Of a stretch of 5,990 nt of DNA, positions 1 through 4,135 are shown piece after piece. The notes below the pieces were generated by a model that was given only the letters and a program-made list of their open reading frames with translations, was not told where the DNA came from and did not search any database. Source of the stretch: Desulfonatronum sp. (lineage in GTDB: Bacteria; Desulfobacterota; Desulfovibrionia; Desulfovibrionales; Desulfonatronaceae); contig SKYX01000397.1 in assembly GCA_007127655.1 (NCBI GenBank), positions 1-5,990 of the forward strand. Reading direction: 5' to 3'. A program made the translations under genes and the position numbers. Positions within the stretch are counted from its first letter, which is position 1. Each line of letters begins with the position of its first letter.

Positions 1-528
1 AAAAGCATCGCCGGAATCATGCTCTGCGCCATTGTCAGCGACACGGTCATCTTCAAGTCCGCCACCTGTACTCCCAAGGACGTCGAAGCCGCGGACGCCC
101 TGGCCAAGATCGCCGGCGTGGCCGACTCCAAAGCCCTGGGCCTGGAAATGTTCAAGGTCAAGTCCGCGGTTGAAGGCACACCGATCCGGGAACTGGTTTT
201 CCGGGACTACAAAGATTTCAACATGAGCGGCACCAAGGTCGGCATCGGCCAGTTGGAGGTCGTGGACCTGTCCCTGCTGGACGGCGTCAAGGACGCCCTG
301 TACGAGGATATCCAGAAGGTCAAGGCCGAAAAAGGCAACCACAGCGTCTTTCTGCTGCTCACCGACATCATGAAGGAAGGCACAGAAATGCTCATTGCTT
401 CCGATGATCCGTCCGTTGTCCAGAAAGCCTTCGGCAAGGCCCCCGAAGGCCACAAGGTCTGGCTGGACGGCGTCATGAGCCGCAAGAAGCAGGTCGTGCC
501 GAACTTTGAAAAGGCCTTTGCCGGCTGA
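1..528 (+). CDS. ppaC: Manganese-dependent inorganic pyrophosphatase (family II), C-terminal part; 5' end outside window
   Basis: The frame is open from base 1, so the gene enters from the left. The visible 175 residues include the end of the catalytic DHH domain and the whole DHHA2 domain. The family usually has a little over 300 residues, so roughly 130 are missing. Family II pyrophosphatases hydrolyse cytosolic PPi to phosphate with Mn2+ or Co2+, pulling biosynthetic and sulfate-activation reactions forward. Visible hallmarks, numbered from the first codon: SDT with an active-site Asp at 14, FKS followed by TCTPKD (18-27), the stretch KDFNMSGTKVGIGQ (71-84), and the near-terminal SRKKQVVP (160-167), whose Arg/Lys contact phosphate in characterised family members. 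No CBS or DRTGG insert is visible, although such inserts would lie further upstream. It ends in TGA and is followed by a strong terminator. The first ATG in the window (19) is internal to the conserved domain and not the real start. The identification is secure; the symbol could equally be given as ppa. Confidence 0.95.
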   Translation, partial: KSIAGIMLCAIVSDTVIFKSATCTPKDVEAADALAKIAGVADSKALGLEMFKVKSAVEGTPIRELVFRDYKDFNMSGTKVGIGQLEVVDLSLLDGVKDALYEDIQKVKAEKGNHSVFLLLTDIMKEGTEMLIASDDPSVVQKAFGKAPEGHKVWLDGVMSRKKQVVPNFEKAFAG

Positions 529-551
529 TCACGACCAGGCTGAAACGCACC

Positions 552-591
552 AAAAAAGCCCGGGCAATGAACCATTGCCCGGGCTTTTTTT
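552..591. terminator. Bidirectional intrinsic terminator between convergent genes
   Basis: A perfect 12-bp GC-rich stem (558-569 pairing with 573-584) closes a 3-nt AAC loop. It is flanked by six A on the left (552-557) and seven T on the right (585-591). Read on the plus strand it ends the pyrophosphatase transcript 30 nt after its stop. Read on the minus strand the A-run becomes a U-tract, so it can also end the ComEA-like transcript (and any read-through from the his operon) about 50 nt past that gene's stop. The remaining bases between the two stops (592-637) hold only a weak 5-bp hairpin (599-603 with 616-620). Confidence 0.93.
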
Positions 592-637
592 GGAACCTCT
601 CGCAGCTTGCGATGCGCGAGGCAAAAAGATCAATACA

Positions 638-919
638 TCAATCTACGGTGATGAGGTCCTTCATTTTCTCGAATGTCGCCTCGCCGATGCCGCTCACGTT
701 CATAATGTCTTCAGGAGCTTCAAATGGGGTCTGCTCGCGATATTCAATAATGCGTTGAGCAAGAGCGGGGCCAATTCCCGGCAATGTCTGCAACAATTCG
801 ACCGGAGCCTCGTTGATGTTGATCTTGGGCTGGGCCTCGACCGTGGAAACGTTGAGGGCCAGACAAAACACCATGGCAACGAGCCAAACGCCGAGAATGC
901 CTTTGAAAAATCGCTTCAT
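638..919 (-). CDS. Small secreted ComEA-like helix-hairpin-helix DNA-binding protein
   Basis: This 93-residue protein starts at an ATG with an ideal Shine-Dalgarno (AAGGAGGT, 7 nt upstream). An in-frame ATG 16 codons earlier lacks such a site and would bury the signal peptide. Residues 1-29 form a Sec signal peptide: basic MKRFFK start, hydrophobic core, and a likely cleavage after VEA (29). The mature part is a tandem helix-hairpin-helix module of ComEA/ComE1 type: NINEAPVELLQTLPGIGPA (34-52), a YREQTPF linker, then VSGIGEATFEKMKDLI (75-90). In the family such domains bind double-stranded DNA without sequence specificity. In competent bacteria periplasmic ComEA pulls incoming DNA across the outer membrane. 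This protein is only the signal-plus-HhH form, with no transmembrane anchor beyond the signal, and no other competence gene is nearby, so a role in DNA uptake is inference. It lies 113 nt downstream of the copper-chaperone-like gene on the same strand and converges on the pyrophosphatase. Confidence 0.9.
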   Translation of the reverse strand: MKRFFKGILGVWLVAMVFCLALNVSTVEAQPKININEAPVELLQTLPGIGPALAQRIIEYREQTPFEAPEDIMNVSGIGEATFEKMKDLITVD

Positions 920-926
920 TCCTTGT

Positions 927-934
927 ACCTCCTT
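927..934 (-). promoter_or_regulatory. Ribosome binding site of the ComEA-like gene
   Basis: The minus strand reads AAGGAGGT, a full match to the anti-Shine-Dalgarno, 7 nt before the ATG at 919. This fixes the start and excludes the upstream in-frame ATG at 967. The rest of the gap up to the preceding gene (935-1032) shows no convincing sigma-70 promoter and no terminator, so this gene may be read through from the his operon or have its own undetected promoter. Confidence 0.85.
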
Positions 935-1032
935 TGAAGATCTGAGACAAATGGCCGTGGGCGACAATCACCCGATGACCGGATAATTTTCACTACCGAC
1001 AACCAGCGAAAAATGCAACGCTCGACATCAAA

Positions 1033-1230
1033 TCAACCCAGGTCGTGCCCAGCCTTCTTCAAAGCCTCCCGGATGACCTCCTTGGAGACCGGCTTGGCTT
1101 CCATAAACTGGGCCTCACCCTTGTCCAGAAAAACCTGAACATCCTGAATCCCCTCAATACCGCTGAGAGCCTTGGTCACCGCGTTCACGCAATGCTGGCA
1201 GGACATGCCCGTCACCTTGATCGTCGTCAT
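1033..1230 (-). CDS. Heavy-metal-associated (HMA) domain copper chaperone, CopZ/Atx1-like
   Basis: At 65 residues it is a single HMA ferredoxin-like domain, the normal size of CopZ. The metal-binding loop is GMSCQHC (8-14), with C11 and C14 as the expected Cu(I) thiolate ligands. The other family landmarks follow: V-rich strand [13 protein letters not shown] (30-42) and [12 protein letters not shown] at the end. Such proteins carry Cu(I) in the cytosol to CopA-type ATPases or to a repressor. The loop-5 residue is His62, where CopZ commonly has Tyr and eukaryotic Atx1 has Lys. The start is set by AAGGAGG 6 nt upstream. Its ATG overlaps the hisA TGA in an ATGA, so it is the last cistron of the hisB-hisA unit and probably translationally coupled to it. 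No copper ATPase, CsoR or other metal gene is in the window. Binding of Hg or Zn instead of Cu cannot be excluded from the motif alone. Confidence 0.92.
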   Translation of the reverse strand: MTTIKVTGMSCQHCVNAVTKALSGIEGIQDVQVFLDKGEAQFMEAKPVSKEVIREALKKAGHDLG

Positions 1231-1991
1231 CTCGCGCCTCCTTGTGCGTTTTCGTCATTTGTTTTTCGGCCCGCGATCCAGGCCAGGGCTTCCGGAAAAT
1301 CCAGAGTGCCCTCGTAGATGGCCCGACCGGTGATGATCCCTTCCAGGCCTTGATCGGAGAGCGGGTGCAGTACCTGAATATCTTCCAACCTGGTCACCCC
1401 CCCCGCTGCGATGACTGGAATGGCGGTACTCCGGACGAGCTGTTCCATGGCCGGGAGGTTTACGCCGCTGTGCATCCCGTCCCGGCTGATGTCCGTGTAA
1501 ATAAGGAAAGCCGCACCCTGCTCTTCCAACCGGGGCAGGACCTGGTCCATGGTCAGACCGCTGTCCGCCACCCAGCCCTTGGTCTTCAGCACCCCGTCCA
1601 CGGCGTCCAGGGACACGCCGATCCTTCCGGGCAAGGCCGCGCAGAGTTCCCCGAAAGCTTCGGGCTCTTCCAGGGCCATGGTGCCGATGATCAGCCGCCG
1701 GACCCCGGCTTCCAGGTAGCGCTTCGCGGTCGTCATGTCGCGAATCCCGCCGCCGAGCTGCACCGGGACCGAGACCTCGGTGCAAATTCGATTGATCAGT
1801 TCGAAATTAACCGGCAGACCGTCAAACGCCCCGTCCAGGTCCACCAGATGCAGCCAGGCCGCGCCCAGCTCCGCCCAGTGCCGGGCCATGGCCGCCGGGT
1901 CCGGAGAAAAAACCGTGATGTCGTCCGCCCGGCCCTGGCGCAGCCTGACGCATTGTCCGTTCTTGATATCCACCGCGGGAAAAAGAATCAT
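1227..1991 (-). CDS. hisA: Phosphoribosylformimino-5-aminoimidazole carboxamide ribotide isomerase (histidine biosynthesis)
   Basis: HisA performs the Amadori rearrangement of ProFAR to PRFAR, the fourth step of histidine synthesis, in the cytosol. The 254 residues form a single (beta-alpha)8 barrel, close to the usual length of about 245 plus a short polar tail (243-254, [12 protein letters not shown]). Visible motifs are [13 protein letters not shown] with the catalytic Asp8 (5-17), VQLGGGIR (77-84), the LDA with the second catalytic Asp129 (128-130), TDISRDGM (166-173), the phosphate-binding IAAGGV (194-199) and GRAIYEG (222-228). The KTKGW loop (136-140) and the DGMHSGVN segment fit HisA rather than HisF. 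The ATG overlaps the lipoprotein TGA in ATGA, with GGGAG (2000-2004) 8 nt upstream. Its stop overlaps the copZ-like start in the same way. Confidence 0.97.
   Translation of the reverse strand: MILFPAVDIKNGQCVRLRQGRADDITVFSPDPAAMARHWAELGAAWLHLVDLDGAFDGLPVNFELINRICTEVSVPVQLGGGIRDMTTAKRYLEAGVRRLIIGTMALEEPEAFGELCAALPGRIGVSLDAVDGVLKTKGWVADSGLTMDQVLPRLEEQGAAFLIYTDISRDGMHSGVNLPAMEQLVRSTAIPVIAAGGVTRLEDIQVLHPLSDQGLEGIITGRAIYEGTLDFPEALAWIAGRKTNDENAQGGAR
1237..1243 (-). promoter_or_regulatory. Ribosome binding site of the copZ-like gene, inside the hisA 3' end
   Basis: AAGGAGG on the minus strand lies 6 nt before the ATG at 1230 and within the last codons of hisA. The gene therefore does not rely only on reinitiation at the ATGA overlap. 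Confidence 0.8.
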
Positions 1992-2638
1992 AAACCCATC
2001 TCCCGCAGTCCTTCACGCAGCCCGTCGCGAATCAGTTCCTTGGCGGGCAGCCACTTGCCTCCACGCCGAAAAAATTTGTCAGCCTGCAACAGGTCTTCGC
2101 TCAATGAGCGCTGCCGCTCGTCGTACTGGAAGCGAGCCGCGACGTACCTGTTTTGGATGTCCAGCAGGGTCAGTTCCATCACGACCATGCCCGGCTCGGT
2201 CACGCCCCACTCGCCGCCTTCACGCTCCTTCCACTCCAGCACCTGGGGAATCAAGAGATAATCGGTCTGAACGCATTGGCCGACTTCCATCCAATAGCGC
2301 AACCCGGAAACACCGGCCTGCTCCGCGCCCATTCGGGACAATACCAGTTCTTGGCATTGCCTGGTGGACTCGGTTCCAAGAAACGGCCGATCCTCCTTGG
2401 CCCGCAAAAGGTCGGCCAGCATACCGTCCAGTTCTTCCAACAAATCGGACGAAAGCGTGACCGATTTGTCCGCGCGGGTGCTGGTAACCATCTGCCATCC
2501 CTGATGAGGCTGATGGAATCCGGCCACTCCCACCGTGGCCTGGGAGGGCAGCGGCGTTCCGGCGGGCTTGGGAGCGCATCCGGCCAGAAGCAAAATCACG
2601 CAGAATAGATACGGAATCAGCGAAAAACGACTCAACAT
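1988..2638 (-). CDS. Putative outer-membrane lipoprotein of unknown function, embedded between hisB and hisA
   Basis: This 216-residue protein starts with a type II signal peptide: Arg4, hydrophobic core FCVILLL, lipobox L18-A19-G20-C21. The residue after the lipidated Cys is Ala, not Asp, which by the Gram-negative sorting rule suggests the outer membrane. After a Pro/Ala-rich linker (22-33) comes a mixed alpha/beta region: [19 protein letters not shown] (60-78), then a probable strand-rich part [13 protein letters not shown] (126-138) and [23 protein letters not shown] (152-174), and a charged C-terminal helix. The pattern of a strand ending in W-E/K, a Gly-rich gap, a strand ending in LLD, then a Ser-rich helix loosely recalls periplasmic lipoproteins of the CsgG/LpoB/GNA1162 type, but I cannot assign a family. 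The start was chosen because a longer open frame (to 2770) overlaps hisB, while this ATG gives a perfect lipobox signal and has AAGGAAG 8 nt upstream. It begins 1 nt after the hisB stop and overlaps hisA by 4 nt. Confidence 0.85.
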   Translation of the reverse strand: MLSRFSLIPYLFCVILLLAGCAPKPAGTPLPSQATVGVAGFHQPHQGWQMVTSTRADKSVTLSSDLLEELDGMLADLLRAKEDRPFLGTESTRQCQELVLSRMGAEQAGVSGLRYWMEVGQCVQTDYLLIPQVLEWKEREGGEWGVTEPGMVVMELTLLDIQNRYVAARFQYDERQRSLSEDLLQADKFFRRGGKWLPAKELIRDGLREGLREMGL

Positions 2639-2639
2639 A

Positions 2640-3227
2640 TCAACAACTTCCTTTGGTGCTCGGCACACCGGTACGGGTCCTGGAAACGGCTTGACGCAGG
2701 GCCATGCCAAGGGCCTTGAACGCCCCTTCCACGAAATGGTGGCCGTTGCGGCCGTAGCGATACTGAACATGCAGGTTCATGCGGGCCTCCTGGGCCAGGG
2801 ATTTGAAAAACTCCCTCCAGACGTCCTTTTCCTCTCCGGCGATCAGGGCAGGCAGCGGCTCGTCGTCGTACACAAGATACGGCCTGCCCGAGAGGTCCAC
2901 CACGACTTCCACCAAGGCCTCGTCCATGGGGACCACGGCTGAGCCCAGGCGGACGATCCCGGCCTTGTCGCCCAGAGCCTCGGCGAGAGCCCGGCCCAGG
3001 GTCAGGCCCACGTCTTCCAGGCTATGGTGGGCGTCGATGTGCAGGTCCCCGGCGCAGGTCAGATTCAGATCGAAGTCCGCCCAAAAGGCCAACAGATGCA
3101 GCATGTGGTCGGCGAAACCGACGCCGGTCTGGATGTGGGTCGCCCCGGAACCGTCCAGGACCAGTTCCAGCTTGATGGATGTTTCCTTGGTCGTCCGCTC
3201 CGTCGCGGCTTTGCGAATCTCTTGCAT
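2640..3227 (-). CDS. hisB: Imidazoleglycerol-phosphate dehydratase (histidine biosynthesis)
   Basis: IGPD dehydrates imidazoleglycerol phosphate to imidazoleacetol phosphate, the step after HisH/HisF, using a di-manganese site in a 24-subunit cytosolic assembly. The 195 residues match the monofunctional enzyme, with no histidinol-phosphatase domain fused. Metal ligands are easy to see: GFADHMLH with His41 (37-44), the first HxxxHHxxED motif H63-H67-H68-E71-D72, and the second set H153 and [14 protein letters not shown] with H163, H164 and E167 (159-172). The C-terminal GVPSTKG (187-193) is the usual ending. The start has AAGGCGG (one mismatch to AAGGAGG) 10 nt upstream. It is the first gene of the unit hisB - lipoprotein - hisA - copZ-like. 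The predicted promoter lies about 200 nt upstream, on the far side of a palindromic inserted element. Other his genes are absent here, so the pathway is scattered in this genome. Confidence 0.97.
   Translation of the reverse strand: MQEIRKAATERTTKETSIKLELVLDGSGATHIQTGVGFADHMLHLLAFWADFDLNLTCAGDLHIDAHHSLEDVGLTLGRALAEALGDKAGIVRLGSAVVPMDEALVEVVVDLSGRPYLVYDDEPLPALIAGEEKDVWREFFKSLAQEARMNLHVQYRYGRNGHHFVEGAFKALGMALRQAVSRTRTGVPSTKGSC
2647..2653 (-). promoter_or_regulatory. Ribosome binding site of the lipoprotein gene, within the hisB 3' end
   Basis: AAGGAAG on the minus strand lies 8 nt before the ATG at 2638 and inside the last codons of hisB. It supports the short start over the longer in-frame extension. 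Confidence 0.7.
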
Positions 3228-3237
3228 ATACCGTGTT

Positions 3238-3244
3238 CCGCCTT
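3238..3244 (-). promoter_or_regulatory. Ribosome binding site of hisB
   Basis: AAGGCGG on the minus strand, 10 nt before the hisB ATG. It lies one base inside the left copy of the 7-bp direct repeat that borders the inserted element, so the insertion left the ribosome binding site intact. Confidence 0.6.
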
Positions 3245-3284
3245 GCGTTTTGGTAACTATTCAGCTCATCCGAGGAAACACGGC

Positions 3285-3311
3285 CTGGATACCCGCCTTC
3301 GCGGGTATGAC
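3285..3311 (+). repeat. REP-like hairpin unit, copy 1
   Basis: A 27-nt unit CTGGAT...ATGAC with a perfect 8-bp stem ATACCCGC/GCGGGTAT (3289-3296 with 3301-3308) and a CTTC tetraloop. It lies in the left arm of the palindromic element, inverted relative to copy 2. There is no following T-run on either strand, so it does not look like a terminator. Confidence 0.85.
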
Positions 3312-3337
3312 TGATTGGGAGGCGGCATGGAAATCAC

Positions 3338-3364
3338 GTCATTCCCGCGAAGGCGGGAATCCAG
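3338..3364 (-). repeat. REP-like hairpin unit, copy 2 (inverted)
   Basis: A 27-nt unit with a perfect 8-bp stem ATTCCCGC/GCGGGAAT (3341-3348 with 3353-3360) and a GAAG tetraloop on the plus strand. Its reverse complement matches copy 1 at 25 of 27 positions. The two differences are the two partners of a single stem base pair, so pairing is kept. From memory, cores of this kind (CCCGC-CTTC-GCGGG with GGAT/ATGAC flanks) are frequent dispersed repeats in proteobacterial genomes. Confidence 0.85.
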
Positions 3365-3426
3365 CGTCGGAAATGAGCTCAACTCAGGATTTACTGAGTA
3401 GTTACACGTTTTGATGAAAAAAGGAC

Positions 3427-3455
3427 ATTTTCTCCCGGAAGACGACCGGTGTCAA
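3427..3455 (-). promoter_or_regulatory. Predicted sigma-70-type promoter for the hisB operon
   Basis: On the minus strand a consensus -35 TTGACA (3455-3450) is followed by an exact 17-bp spacer and a -10 GAAAAT (3432-3427; 4 of 6 matches, including the final AAT). It lies 29 nt after the DUF4416 stop codon and points at hisB. Transcription would start near 3420, giving an unusually long leader of about 190 nt that contains the whole palindromic element. No operator or attenuator peptide rich in His codons is visible. Confidence 0.6.
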
Positions 3456-3483
3456 TGCAACCATCGGGAACGTCCCGGCCCGA

Positions 3484-4020
3484 TCAGGCGGTACAAACGC
3501 CCAACTTTACCCGATAAGCATGGCGCAGGGCGGTCAATTGGGCTTGCAAAGCTGGATCGGCGTAATCCCGAAAGGTCCAGGGCAAAGAGCGCCACTGTCC
3601 GCCTTGAAAAATCAGGGTCAGATCGGCAAAAACGCCCTGTCCGAGGTAAATGCGATGAGTGAAATTCTTCCCTGTGGCCAGCACAAACCGCTCCTGGGTC
3701 AGCAGCCCCGGGTCGAGATTGAACAGGCGCTTTCCATCCCGAACATGACGTTGTTCCAGTTCATGGGCCCACAACTTGATCTCCCGCAGTCGATCCTGCG
3801 GAACAACCTGGGCGAACCCGAGCAACCGGCGCTCCAAGGGCGCTCCGAACTCCGCCTGGTAATACGTCGTTGCCGTGAAGGGCAAGGGCGCTCCCATACT
3901 TTCCATCGGCCCCAAAAAAACCTCCAGGTCGTCGCGCAGCCCGGGCCAAAAATCACCCCACCGGGAGCTGAACACGGACAGCACCACCATAGCTGGAAGC
4001 GGCTCCCTGAGAAGACTCAT
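3484..4020 (-). CDS. DUF4416 family protein, function unknown
   Basis: These 178 residues match the DUF4416 pattern known from sulfate reducers and other anaerobic bacteria. The order of landmarks is: N-terminal REPLPAMVVLSVFSS (5-19), LPFTATTYYQAEFG (46-59) then a basic L-ERR, the IKLWAHELE segment (81-89), the family-typical RLFNLDPGLLT (98-108), LATGKNFTHRIYLGQGVFADLTLIF (114-138) and WTFRDYAD (148-155). The concentration of invariant Asp, Lys, His and Arg (N-DPG, K-x3-HRIYL, DY) suggests an enzyme or ligand-binding pocket, but no activity is established that I can cite. The protein is soluble, with no signal peptide. An in-frame TGA two codons upstream makes the ATG at 4020 the earliest possible start. 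It has no good Shine-Dalgarno. The gene sits 115 nt after a hybrid histidine kinase and ahead of the hisB promoter. Confidence 0.87.
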   Translation of the reverse strand: MSLLREPLPAMVVLSVFSSRWGDFWPGLRDDLEVFLGPMESMGAPLPFTATTYYQAEFGAPLERRLLGFAQVVPQDRLREIKLWAHELEQRHVRDGKRLFNLDPGLLTQERFVLATGKNFTHRIYLGQGVFADLTLIFQGGQWRSLPWTFRDYADPALQAQLTALRHAYRVKLGVCTA

Positions 4021-4046
4021 GATTCAAGCTCGTCACAGCTTACACG

Positions 4047-4090
4047 CCAGGCAATGTTCCCGATCGACATCGGACGCTGCGCCTGCCTGG
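4047..4090. other. Nested inverted repeat in the kinase-DUF4416 gap
   Basis: A perfect 7-bp outer stem CCAGGCA (4047-4053) with TGCCTGG (4084-4090) encloses an inner 5-bp stem CCGAT/ATCGG (4060-4064 with 4069-4073) with a 4-nt loop. It lies within the 115 nt between the kinase stop and the DUF4416 start. No T-run follows on the minus strand, so it is not a standard intrinsic terminator. It could be an RNA leader structure or chance in GC-rich DNA. The rest of the gap shows no clear promoter. Confidence 0.4.
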
Positions 4091-4135
4091 AAGAAACAAC
4101 ACCCTGGCCGGTCCCCCAAAACGTCCGCGCCGGGC

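Larger units (their letters stand above)
3246..3413. mobile_element. MITE-like palindromic element with terminal inverted repeats and 7-bp flanking direct repeats
   Basis: The element body is about 3253-3406. Its ends are 12-bp inverted repeats matching at 11 of 12 positions: GTAACTATTCAG at 3253-3264, and the complement of GTAACTACTCAG at 3394-3405. Immediately outside lie two copies of CGTTTTG (3246-3252 and 3407-3413), as expected of a target-site duplication. The arms stay similar inwards: both contain CTCAT, CCGA, the REP-like hairpin unit and TGATT, leaving a 15-nt unpaired centre (3317-3331). The right arm carries about 16 extra nt (3378-3393 region), including a hairpin ACTCAG/CTGAGT (3382-3387 with 3394-3399) missing on the left. 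There is no coding capacity, so any movement would need a transposase in trans. It lies in the hisB leader. Whether it is repeated in the genome cannot be seen here. A structured BIME-like repeat is the main alternative. Confidence 0.75.

Noticed and set aside
935..1032. Possible promoter for the ComEA-like gene (TTGCAT, 17 bp, TAGTGA)
   Set aside because: Only 3 of 6 and 2 of 6 positions match consensus, and no other support is visible.
1242..2261. Open frame of 339 codons on the plus strand
   Set aside because: It is antisense to hisA and the lipoprotein, has low-complexity composition and no family motif. Both minus-strand genes have clear motifs and start signals.
2639..2770. 44-codon N-terminal extension of the lipoprotein
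   Set aside because: It overlaps the conserved 3' end of hisB and would destroy the lipobox signal peptide. The internal ATG at 2638 has a Shine-Dalgarno.
3285..3364. Repeat pair considered as a CRISPR remnant
   Set aside because: There are only two copies, in opposite orientation, with palindromic cores and no second spacer or cas gene. They fit REP/MITE structure better.
3285..3364. Hairpins considered as intrinsic terminators for DUF4416 or attenuators for hisB
   Set aside because: Neither hairpin is followed by a T-run on either strand, and no His-rich leader peptide is visible.
3465..3477. Small hairpin CGGGA/TCCCG just after the DUF4416 stop
   Set aside because: It has only a 5-bp stem and no adjacent U-tract on the minus strand, so it is too weak to call a terminator.
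3411..3662. Small plus-strand frame of 83 codons beginning at the edge of the inserted element
   Set aside because: It is mostly antisense to the DUF4416 gene, very basic, lacks a domain and covers the predicted hisB promoter.
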